The notes under the pieces were generated by a model that saw only the letters and a list, made by a program, of their open reading frames with translations, did no database searches and had not been told where the DNA came from. A stretch of DNA of 8,524 nt, from NCBI GenBank assembly GCA_016196785.1, contig JACPXA010000028.1, forward strand, positions 1 through 8,524. Direction: 5' to 3'. Of the stretch, positions 1 through 6,230 are shown piece after piece (position 1 is the stretch's first letter; each line of letters begins with the position of its first letter). The position numbers and the translations under genes are program-made. This DNA is from Elusimicrobiota bacterium (GTDB lineage Bacteria; Elusimicrobiota; Elusimicrobia; 2-01-FULL-59-12; JACPXA01).

Positions 1-124
1 CCCCTCGAGCATAAGAACCATACAGGTAAAGCCCTCTGAGGCGATCACCATAAATCGCCTGAAGTCCTACCCTGAGCTCGCTCATCAGAGTTTTTACTGT
101 CGTCTTATCTATGGTCTTCAACAT
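1..124 (-). CDS. Nucleotidyltransferase (MNT/Pol-beta-like), N-terminal fragment
   Basis: The first 41 codons are visible from the ATG at 124; the gene leaves the window at its left edge. The peptide begins MLKTIDKTTVKTL and ends LRGLYLYGSYARG. Hydrophobic residues followed by GSYARG is the hallmark of the Pol-beta nucleotidyltransferase superfamily, where the G-S pair binds the nucleotide triphosphate and a D-x-D about ten residues later binds metal. That D-x-D would lie outside the window. Small proteins of this type are often the MNT antitoxin half of HEPN/MNT toxin-antitoxin pairs; others are antibiotic-modifying or tRNA-modifying enzymes, and the fragment cannot separate these. The start is supported by GGGAG nine nt upstream and an extended -10 element before it. 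It begins 57 nt after the restored end of the integrase, so it may be the first gene outside the element or another cargo gene. Confidence 0.72.
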   Translation of the reverse strand, partial: MLKTIDKTTVKTLMSELRVGLQAIYGDRLRGLYLYGSYARG

Positions 125-149
125 ATCCTCATGCTCCCATTGCCCTTCT

Positions 150-158
150 ACTATAGCA
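150..158 (-). promoter_or_regulatory. Extended -10 promoter for the nucleotidyltransferase gene
   Basis: The minus strand reads TGCTATAGT here: a TGn extension followed by a near-consensus -10 (TATAGT), about 25 nt before the ATG at 124. No good -35 is seen at 16-18 nt, which is tolerable for an extended -10 promoter. It lies just downstream of the restored integrase stop and overlaps the out-of-frame stop of the broken integrase. Confidence 0.38.
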
Positions 159-1368
159 CAAGAGGCCAGCTAGGAGAGTCTCTACGGTTCCGCTCGCTGA
201 AGAACCGACTCCGCCGTCGCTCCAAAGAGCTGGGCGTCGAGGCGCGGGCCGATTTGGCGGCGAGTCTCGGGGAGCAGATGCCCGTGCGGTCAAACGTCGT
301 CTCGATGGAGGCGTGGCCGAGTTGCGACTGGATTACTTTCGGGTTTTCTCCCTGGGCGATGAGGAGTGTCGTGTAGGTGTGGCGAAGATCGTGGAACCGG
401 ATTCGCCGCAGGCCTGCCCGGGTTAAGGCCGGCAGAAACTCCCGTCTGACCATATTCTCGGCAAGGATCGGTTTGCCCTCCTTCGCGCAGAAGACGAGGT
501 CGTAAGGGCTGGCTGGGCACTGGAGCCGGTGGAATTCCAGCGCCTCTCGCAGACGTGGAGACATTTCGATCGAGCGGATCGACCTCTGGGACTTGGGAGT
601 CGAGAATTGCCACTTCTGAGCCGCCTCCCGCTCTGTCAGCTCGGCCTTCGAATAGCAATAGAGGGTGCGGTGAACGTGGATCACGTTGTTGTGCCAGTCG
701 ATGTCGCCCCATTGGAGCCCGAGCAGTTCCCCTCGACGCATCCCTGTCAGAACCGCCGTCAGGAACAACGTCCGGAATGGTTCGTCTGAATTCTTCAGGA
801 GAAGCTGGATCTCATCGGGGCGCAGAAAATCCATCTCTTTCGGTTCCACCCGCACCGGCCGGATGTCCTGCGCAGGATTTTCCCGAAGGTATCCCCATTG
901 CCTGGCGTGTTTCAACGTCAGCTTCAGGAGCAGCAACAGCGAATTCGTCGTCTTGGGAGACAACCCTTTCTCCTTGAGGCACCGGGCCAGGAAACTCTGG
1001 ACATGCTGAGGGGTGATCTGATTTAACAACAGCTCGCCAAAGGTCGGGTTCAGGTGCACTCGGATCAGGATCCGATAACAACGAAGGGTGAGTGTTTTGA
1101 CGGCCCCTTCGGCATAATCCCGCAGCCACTGCTCGGAGAACTCGGCGAAAGCAATCTTTCTGGGCGCGGCGAAAGTCCCCTGGTAAAGCCGGGCCATCAC
1201 GTCGGCCAACCGGCGTTCGGCTACTTTCTTATTTCGGCCGACCGCCTCCCACTTCTGCTTCTTCCCGACTCGGTAGGCAATGTAGTAGCCGGCCCGCGGA
1301 TGAGAGCAAGCCCCACCCGCCCTGCTTCCACATTTCCGGCACCGCCAGATGATGCTTCCCTGTGCCAC
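151..1368 (-). pseudogene. Tyrosine recombinase/phage integrase, frameshifted at the catalytic Tyr codon
   Basis: Site-specific tyrosine recombinase that would integrate and excise the element. Counting from the GTG at 1368: a possible zinc knuckle (C10, C13, C21, H23), an arm-binding region, a core-binding SAM-like domain (about 70-165), and a catalytic domain with R211 (TGMRRGE), K259 (TPKS), H326 and R329 (HDLRH) and H352 (LGHASIETT). After FDR the frame gives TGICSPR instead of the expected YGHLLPE. Adding one base at about 285/286 turns CGC-AC-GGG into CGC-TAC-GGG and restores YGHLLPETRR and a tail ending at the TAG at 182-184, for a 395-residue protein. The nucleophilic tyrosine is therefore lost and the tail scrambled, with a late stop at 151-153. 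I prefer GTG 1368 over TTG 1374 because GGGAGGTGA ends directly before the TTG, leaving a normal 6-nt space only to the GTG. It follows the HTH gene by 46 nt, a typical xis-int order. Confidence 0.9.
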
Positions 1369-1414
1369 GGTCAATCACCTCCCAAGGACAGGGAGCAAGA
1401 ATCAGCGCAAGGAA

Positions 1415-1636
1415 TCAAGCAGAAAGCGCATCGCCTGAGGGACCGTCCGGCTTTCGGCCGCGCAAGAAAGCGAGAACCTCCTGCGGATCGAACCGGACGT
1501 ACTTGCCGATCCGAACACACGGAATCGTCCCCACCCGCGTCCGCTCGTACAGCCAAGAAACCGGAACATTCAGGATCCGCGCCATCTTCTGGACATCTAC
1601 CAGTTTTTCATGAGAAACCTCTGTTGGGTCACCCAT
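1415..1636 (-). CDS. Helix-turn-helix excisionase-type DNA-binding protein
   Basis: A 73-residue protein. Residues about 11-32 (KLVDVQKMARILNVPVSWLY) form an HTH and about 40-58 (CVRIGKYVRFDPQEVLAFL) form the short wing and C-terminal helix typical of MerR-like/HTH_17 excisionase-family proteins. These bind DNA beside att sites and steer the integrase towards excision, or act as small regulators of element genes. The ATG at 1636 is chosen because AGGGGGTG (1645-1652) sits 8 nt upstream, an excellent ribosome binding site. An in-frame ATG at 1711 would add 25 residues that cross a palindrome and lack family resemblance. It lies between the replication gene and the integrase in the same orientation, which supports a recombination directionality role; that role is inferred. 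Confidence 0.85.
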   Translation of the reverse strand: MGDPTEVSHEKLVDVQKMARILNVPVSWLYERTRVGTIPCVRIGKYVRFDPQEVLAFLRGRKPDGPSGDALSA

Positions 1637-1644
1637 TGTTTCTA

Positions 1645-1652
1645 CACCCCCT
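1645..1652 (-). promoter_or_regulatory. Ribosome binding site fixing the HTH start at 1636
   Basis: AGGGGGTG on the minus strand, 8 nt before the ATG. It selects this start over the in-frame ATG at 1711. A 14-codon frame (ATGATAGTTATTG...) ends in a TAG right after this site, so a leader peptide is conceivable but unproven. Confidence 0.6.
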
Positions 1653-1692
1653 GTTTTTCGGCAATAATGGCAACAATAACTATCATCTCCTA

Positions 1693-1706
1693 CAGGTGGT
1701 AACCTG
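1693..1706. promoter_or_regulatory. 14-bp palindrome CAGGT-GGTA-ACCTG upstream of the HTH gene
   Basis: Perfect 5-bp arms around a 4-bp centre, in the non-coding stretch between the replication gene and the HTH start, 57 nt before the ATG. It could be an operator for the HTH protein or another element regulator. The flanking 10-mer TCGGCAATAA occurs twice exactly 100 bp apart (1658-1667 and 1758-1767). The function is inferred from symmetry and position only. Confidence 0.3.
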
Positions 1707-1775
1707 CCCATACATCAATGGATACCGTCATCAAACTCGAAAGATGCCCTTTTTGAATCGGCAATAACTGCGATT

Positions 1776-2444
1776 TCAGCCATGGTATTCAGACGCCAAC
1801 AGATCCTGGATCTGCTTTTCATCCAATCGAACAGAATCACGAAGCCAATCAATGAGCTTCGGTGTGGGTCTTTTTAAGGCCTCACATTGACGCTGCTGGA
1901 AGTAGAATGCAGAGGAGCGTAGTTTATTGGGAATAAGCCATCCTGGTTCTTCGTTTCCATTCAAAGCGCTTTTCGGTCTTGGTTCTCCTGGAACCTCTCC
2001 TGCCCTTCTCTTTTCTAACCCTGACCTTTCCTTCTCTAAACTACTCTGATCTGGAGGCCCTCCGGAGCGACTCGGGAGCGGCTCCAGCGTTTCTCCAGAG
2101 TTTTTCACCGGAGGAGGGTCCGGGATCTTGCTTGGCGCCGGATGCGACGGCTTCTGGTACTTCGCCCACTTGACGAGCCGGATGTAGAGATCCCCAGCGA
2201 CGGTGTATCGCTCAATCAACCCCTCCTTCTGCAGCGTCTGGAGATCCTGCTCGACCATCTTCCCGCTCACCTCCTCATCGAACGGAAAGATCCCCGCCCG
2301 GAGGACGGCCGACTCGCCTTTGAGCTTCCCCTCATCGTCGGCAAGCGTGATGACGCCGGTCCACAGCAGCCGCTGCCTCAGGTTCAGCCGCTTAAAATGG
2401 CCTGACTGCCACATAGATGGATCAATCAACCGCCGTCGCGCCAT
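1776..2444 (-). CDS. Phage replisome organiser-like winged-helix replication protein
   Basis: A 222-residue protein. The start MARRRLIDPSMWQSGHFKRL, then LLWTGVITLADDEGKLKG, then an IFPFDEEV segment, QTLQKEGLIERY and VKWAKYQKPSHPAPSKIP match the N-terminal winged-helix domain (about 1-100) of phage and integrative-element replication proteins of the replisome-organiser/DnaD-like kind, which bind the origin and help load the helicase. Residues about 100-165 are a Pro/Ser/Glu-rich linker. A C-terminal helical segment (about 170-222, with PTPKLIDWLRDSVRLDEKQIQDLL) may contact the helicase loader. The ATG at 2444 has GAAGGA 7 nt upstream. Repeats and a perfect palindrome directly upstream could be an origin or operator. 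No helicase loader gene is seen beside it. The family placement is by sequence resemblance; the exact role is inferred. Confidence 0.78.
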   Translation of the reverse strand: MARRRLIDPSMWQSGHFKRLNLRQRLLWTGVITLADDEGKLKGESAVLRAGIFPFDEEVSGKMVEQDLQTLQKEGLIERYTVAGDLYIRLVKWAKYQKPSHPAPSKIPDPPPVKNSGETLEPLPSRSGGPPDQSSLEKERSGLEKRRAGEVPGEPRPKSALNGNEEPGWLIPNKLRSSAFYFQQRQCEALKRPTPKLIDWLRDSVRLDEKQIQDLLASEYHG

Positions 2445-2467
2445 CTCTTTGTCCTTCCTGAATCATC

Positions 2468-2496
2468 CTGATACACCGCGATGAATCCCGGCTCAA
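2468..2496 (-). promoter_or_regulatory. Possible promoter of the replication/mobility genes
   Basis: Minus-strand TTGAGC (2496-2491), a 17-nt spacer, then TATCAG (2473-2468), followed by the ribosome binding site and ATG at 2444. The -10 match is mediocre. A half-site repeat lies just upstream and another overlaps the -10, as expected for a repressed promoter. Confidence 0.25.
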
Positions 2497-2505
2497 TACC
2501 ACCTG

Positions 2506-2514
2506 TGTGATACC
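2506..2514. repeat. Second copy of half-site TGTGATACC
   Basis: TGTGATACC is identical to the right arm plus one base of the palindrome (2562-2570), lies 56 bp from it in the same direction, and is followed by CTG here and CCCTG there. A looser copy, CCTGATACACC, lies at about 2467-2478. The set looks like binding sites for one protein, or like short iterons. Confidence 0.45.
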
Positions 2515-2550
2515 TGTACTGATCATCGCCCATCAGTCGGATCTTGGGAA

Positions 2551-2569
2551 GTATCACATCCTGTGATAC
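2551..2569. promoter_or_regulatory. Perfect 19-bp palindrome, operator or origin-like site
   Basis: GTATCACA-TCC-TGTGATAC has perfect 8-bp arms with a 3-bp centre, 107 nt upstream of the replication gene start. Length and symmetry suit a dimeric repressor or a replication initiator. No T-tract follows on either strand, so a terminator is unlikely. Confidence 0.5.
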
Positions 2570-2690
2570 CCCTGCCCAAAACCTGACGAACCATCCTGAA
2601 CCTGTAACTACCACGGCCCTAAGCGCCTGGATAGGGTGACAATTTGTCATGGTCACTTGAGGGATTGGATTGGAGCGAGGTCCCGTATCT

Positions 2691-2726
2691 CGGAAAAAAG
2701 AAGGGCGCCACCGTGATGGGCGCCCT
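2691..2726 (-). terminator. Rho-independent terminator after the SEC-C gene
   Basis: On the minus strand an 8-bp perfect GC-rich stem (AGGGCGCC / GGCGCCCT, at 2726-2719 and 2709-2702) with a 9-nt loop is followed by TCTTTTTTCC. It begins 32 nt after the SEC-C stop codon at 2758 and would end the cargo transcript before the replication/integration block. Confidence 0.8.
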
Positions 2727-2757
2727 GGGCGATCACTGAACCCCTACCGGAATCAGT

Positions 2758-4260
2758 TCACTTTACCCTCTGGCCTCGTTTCACATCCAAACCCAAAAGC
2801 CGCCGGATCAGCCGAACCTGGGAGAAGCCGGTGATCGGTGGACCTGCGGGGTTGCGCTCCGTCTGCTCAAAATCCTTCAGGAGATCTTCCAGCCGGGTTC
2901 TGTAAGCAGGGTTTCTCGCCGCCTGCCGGGGAGTCAGGTTGTCGAGGGCGGGAATCGGCATGTCGACCCAGCGGGTGTAGTAATCGGTGAAATACTTCTT
3001 GAGGAGCCTGCGTTCAATTTCAGGAGGAATCCCCGAGCGGGTTTCCTCGTCCTGTTTGCCGGCACGGCGGAATTGCTCGAGCGCCTTCTCCATCTCCTGG
3101 AATAAAGTGCCCTTGCGCCGGACGGCGGCTCCCATGCGCTCCTCCAGCATCGCCGTCAGGCGCTCCAGCCGCTCTCTGGACATGCACTGCACCTCGAGCT
3201 CCCGTTCAAACAAGGTGATGTTACCGAGAACCAGGCCGCGTGCCTTCTGATCGGGGCCATACCATGTGCTCTGAAAAGACACCCCCTCTTCTCCGGGCAA
3301 GACAAAGGCAGCGGGGTCGGAAGTCACCCAGTCGTAGCGTTCCCCCTTCATCTGCGGATCCTCGTGCAAGCCCATGTGTTCGATCCCCGGCATCGCGCCG
3401 ATCCGCTTCTTGACTTCGGGATGGTCGAGGACCTCGTACCATGCGCGGGAGATAAGCATCGGCTCTCCAGTCCCCGTCCTGATGTCCGGAAGTCGATTCC
3501 CTTGTTCCAGGATGAATCGCCGCACTTCCGGCCAGGAATCCTTCATGAACGCCCGGAACGTAGCGTGGTTACGGGTCCTGGCAGCCTTATGCCACCGGCT
3601 CTGGACCTCCTCCAGCACCGCAATCCGCTGCGAGCGCGGGATCCGCAGGGCGGTCCCGCTGATGACATGCCGATCCGGTTCCTTCAGGACACGTCCAGCG
3701 AATATGTCCCACTGCTCGAGCTGCCTCGATGAGCTGACATCGCTGACAAAGAACTTTTCTCCGAGCAGCAAGTCCTTGACAACGGTTCCCTCTTCCTTCC
3801 GTACATCCTGCACCTCGTAAAATCCGACATGGTTCTCCCGCCAGCACTCCAGCAGGGTGCGCTCCTGTTTGGGCAGGGTGGATCCCTCCTGCCGATAGAA
3901 AAGCTCCAGCGCGGGAGTGTCGTAACCCCTCGCGATAAAGTCATGGACGACATAATCCATGAACGCGATGAACTCGGAATCCTCCCACTCCTGATTAAAA
4001 GAAGGACCCGGATCATCTCGCGACCTTCCCAGCCACACGGAGGTTGCCTCCCGCAGATGATCATCCCTGTCCGGGAGCTTCTCCTCCAGAAAACGCATGA
4101 TCCGACGCCGGAGCTTCCCGTCCGGCTCATCCGGCGACCCCATTCGGCTGTCCCGTGCTTCGGCCTGCCGATCGGCCTCCTCCTTAGGTAGGCAGCAACG
4201 CTTGTACTTCCTCCCGCTGCCGCACGGGCACGGGTCATTCCTGCCGATCGCTTGAGTCAA
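2758..4260 (-). CDS. SEC-C zinc-motif protein of unknown function
   Basis: A 500-residue protein opening with a textbook SEC-C zinc-binding motif, IGRNDPCPCGSGRKYKRCC (C11, C13, C22, C23), first known from the C-terminus of SecA and found on many unrelated proteins. No motif in the middle region is recognised. Residues about 345-391 (LGNITLFERELEVQ, SRERLERLTAMLEE) and 436-466 (IPALDNLTPRQAARNP, RLEDLLKDFE) resemble blocks I recall in long bacterial SEC-C proteins, so the gene looks complete. No SecA helicase motifs are present, so it is not SecA. I chose TTG 4260 because it puts SEC-C at the N-terminus as usual and has AAAGGAG (4272-4278) 11 nt upstream; an in-frame TTG at 4371 would add 37 Arg/Ser/Gly-rich residues. 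It is the last gene before the terminator and lies 161 nt after the OLD nuclease gene, separated by a gene remnant. Its role in the cargo is unknown. Confidence 0.85.
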   Translation of the reverse strand: MTQAIGRNDPCPCGSGRKYKRCCLPKEEADRQAEARDSRMGSPDEPDGKLRRRIMRFLEEKLPDRDDHLREATSVWLGRSRDDPGPSFNQEWEDSEFIAFMDYVVHDFIARGYDTPALELFYRQEGSTLPKQERTLLECWRENHVGFYEVQDVRKEEGTVVKDLLLGEKFFVSDVSSSRQLEQWDIFAGRVLKEPDRHVISGTALRIPRSQRIAVLEEVQSRWHKAARTRNHATFRAFMKDSWPEVRRFILEQGNRLPDIRTGTGEPMLISRAWYEVLDHPEVKKRIGAMPGIEHMGLHEDPQMKGERYDWVTSDPAAFVLPGEEGVSFQSTWYGPDQKARGLVLGNITLFERELEVQCMSRERLERLTAMLEERMGAAVRRKGTLFQEMEKALEQFRRAGKQDEETRSGIPPEIERRLLKKYFTDYYTRWVDMPIPALDNLTPRQAARNPAYRTRLEDLLKDFEQTERNPAGPPITGFSQVRLIRRLLGLDVKRGQRVK

Positions 4261-4282
4261 TGTCTGCAGATCTCCTTTGAGA

Positions 4283-4399
4283 CTATGGCCACCCCCGAAG
4301 CCAACACGCGTGGAACTGCTTCGATTCTCGTTTAAGACTCGTGGTCGGCGTCTCTGCGCCCGAATAATCAACGCCGATGTAACGCAAGAAAGAACACAC
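4283..4399 (-). pseudogene. Possible 5' remnant of a conserved 'YIGVDYSGA' family gene
   Basis: From GTG 4399 (AGGA a few nt upstream) or TTG 4387, the frame reads LRYIGVDYSGAETPTTSLK and then continues for 15 unrelated residues to a TAG at 4283-4285. I recall a widespread uncharacterised bacterial family beginning M-[RK]-[YF]-IG-[VI]-DYSGA-x-TP-[TS]-x-SLK and running on with GLRVY; the first 19 residues fit closely and then the match stops. This suggests that the start of such a gene was fused to the upstream region of the SEC-C gene by deletion or recombination. It rests on remembered family resemblance over a short stretch. A chance or very short real gene remains possible. Confidence 0.4.
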
Positions 4400-4421
4400 T
4401 TTTTCCTGTCCGATCACCCCC

Positions 4422-6169
4422 TCATTTATCATCAAGATTTTTCAACAAACTACCCACGAGATCCCGCAACTCCTTCAAAGGTGCATATGTGGTGACATCA
4501 ACCGCGTCAAGCATGGTCAAATACGGGTTTTGGTTACTGCGCTTGGTTTTTTCAAAAGCCGCTGTGATCTGATCTACGGTGTTCACGAAATCATCCGACG
4601 CGCTGTGCGCTTTTTTGAAAGCCTCCCTGTGCTCGGCACCTTTGAACCCCTCGAGCACCAAGCTGGGTCTGAAAAGATGTGCCAGGTTCTGTCTGTCCTT
4701 TGCGTTTTTGGTCTTCAGGTAAACTTCCCGGCTCTGTCGGTACTGCTCGGTATAGGCATTAAGGAACGTCCGCAAGTCATCTTGGGCGATGCCAGGTACA
4801 ATTTTTCCGAGGAGTTCTAGTGTGAAGAAGTACGATTCTATTTCATGGACGTCGAGTACCAGAATTCGATCACGCAAAGAAGGTGTTTTCCCAGCTGCTT
4901 CGGGGACCTTCTGGATGATCTGGTTATACAAGAACCCTGCCCGTTCTTGGGCTTCATAACCGTCGTTGTCAGATACAACGAAGAATTTTGATGTCACGCT
5001 GTCACTGTGCAATATCTTCATCAAAGCAAACGTCTGGATTTGGCGGAACCCATCCGTCGGTATAAATTTGATTTTCGGGATAACGCTCGTGGCCAGCTCG
5101 GGATGCAGCGCGGTGGCGATACGAGCCAGCACGCATGCGTCTGTATCGCCTTCAACAAAAACGACGATCTTTGGGTTCAGCACGTCCTCGTATCTTATCC
5201 CCAATTCGCTTATCACGCCTTGTAGATCTACCTGACTGAACACCGACTCACCGTTCTCGCCGCGCTTAACCAACCTCACGCTTTCGTCGGCCCATACATC
5301 ACTGATCATGATGGGCGAATGGGTTGTATAGATGACTTGTGTCCCTCTGGCGATTTTCCGCAGAGCGGAAAACATCTTCCTCTGGAACTCTGGGTGAAGA
5401 TATACCTCCGGCTCTTCGATGAGCATTATCGAGTCATCGTGTCGCCCCATTTCTGCAAACGTTTGTAGCAGGCATAAGATCGTCATGCTCTGCAATCCAG
5501 TCCCACAGGCAAGAATATCGACCATTGGTAGCTGGTCTCCCAGGTGAGGATCCTTGACGTGAGTGCTATAAGAGACCGCCTTCGATACGTCGCTCTCCGG
5601 ACGAATAACCAAGGATTTCTGTAAATCCTCAGTAGCGTTACGGAAAAATCCCGTAGCTCTTTCAGAAATCTGACTCAACCGTTGCTCCACTCGATTGTTT
5701 AGCAATGCAACAAGCTGTTCTACATCCAGATCTTTTCCGGCCCTTGCTTCTATCTCACTGAGCCGACCATCAGTTCCGTCGACTCCAATTTTCATCAATG
5801 CAGCGGTAAGTTCTTTCAGGAACGATTTCGCACCCGCGGTTGTCTCGTTTTTTCGGGCTTTAAGTCCTTGCTCCATTTGCACTCGATTGTCAGGGCGCCG
5901 TTGGGTCCAGCAAGTTTCTTTCCGACATCCGAGCTCTTAAAATCCGCAAGTGTGACCGTAATCCCGATATTCTCGTCAGTCGCCTTGTGAAAATCACTAA
6001 CCTTGACCTTCTTGTCCTTATCTTCATTCCAGAAAGCCTGTATGGCCTCAATCAGCGCTGACTTTCCTGAATTGTTCTTGCCGATTAATGCGAATAACTT
6101 TGTAAGTTTCAGCTTCGTGCTGTCACGAATTGAGCGGTAGTTTCTAACTTGAATCTCTTCGATCCACAT
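4422..6169 (-). pseudogene. OLD-family ATPase-TOPRIM nuclease (GajA-like), split by a -1 frameshift
   Basis: Frame 1 (6169-5816, 117 codons) has the N-terminal ABC-type ATPase start MWIEEIQVRNYRSI and Walker A GKNNSGKS (30-37). Frame 2 (open from about 5936, stop at 4422) carries the rest. Joined at the A6 run the protein is 582 residues, the usual size for this architecture. In joined numbering: a signature-like region LACGTGLQS, Walker B LIEEPE (250-255), the switch histidine in YTTHSP (H284), then a TOPRIM domain with KIVVFVEGDTD (E340) and VVSDNDG (D401, D403), and HEIESYFF. OLD nucleases use ATP binding to control a metal-dependent DNA-cleaving TOPRIM site; GajA of the Gabija phage-defence system is the best-known relative. 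No GajB-like UvrD helicase is visible. ATG 6169 has GGAG 9 nt upstream. By eye it is more AT-rich than its neighbours, suggesting a different origin. Active protein requires read-through, reinitiation (GTG 5882), or that the shift is a sequencing error. Confidence 0.88.
5848..5853 (-). other. A6 run, likely frameshift point in the OLD nuclease gene
   Basis: The minus strand reads CCC-GAA-AAA-ACG in frame 1 and CGA-AAA-AAC-GAG in the -1 frame. A seventh A would give GAA-AAA-AAC-GAG and a continuous reading frame (KPEKNETT). The two frames are jointly open over about 5816-5936, so the exact point is not proven, but the homopolymer is the likeliest. A lysyl-tRNA on AAA could also slip back one base here. 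Confidence 0.55.
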
Positions 6170-6230
6170 TGCAAAAGGCTCCGGCCGACGTTGAGATTTT
6201 CCCCAGCTTGACTGGGTTCCTTAATTGGAG

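Larger units (their letters stand above)
2445..2757. other. 313-nt gene-free regulatory region between SEC-C and replication genes
   Basis: It holds, from right to left: a rho-independent terminator (2691-2726), a 19-bp palindrome (2551-2569), a second copy of its half-site (2506-2514), a degenerate third copy (about 2467-2478), a weak promoter and the ribosome binding site for the replication gene. A 76-codon open frame on the minus strand crosses it but shows no family resemblance. The layout could serve as a regulated promoter, a replication origin, or both. Confidence 0.55.

Noticed and set aside
1..181. tRNA gene or attachment site next to the integrase
   Set aside because: No cloverleaf or T-arm sequence is seen on either strand and no matching direct repeat was found; the att site cannot be placed from this window.
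290..712. 140-codon minus-strand frame within the integrase, considered as a frameshifted part of it
   Set aside because: The main integrase frame holds all catalytic motifs over this stretch; the shift lies only at about 285, and this alternative frame carries no recombinase motif.
1054..1767. 237-codon plus-strand open frame
   Set aside because: It is antisense to the integrase and HTH genes, whose motifs are clear on the minus strand; its Pro/Ser/Arg-rich peptide is typical of a shadow frame.
2426..2656. 76-codon minus-strand open frame upstream of the replication gene
   Set aside because: It crosses the palindrome and repeats, overlaps the replication gene start, and its peptide resembles no known protein; it looks like a chance frame in regulatory DNA.
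3684..4238. 184-codon minus-strand frame inside the SEC-C gene
   Set aside because: It is offset from the frame with the SEC-C motif and conserved C-terminal blocks; Arg/Ser-rich shadow of GC-rich coding DNA.
4261..4421. Promoter for the SEC-C gene in the gap after the OLD nuclease
   Set aside because: Only weak -35/-10 look-alikes with poor spacing were found, and most of the gap is covered by the gene remnant.
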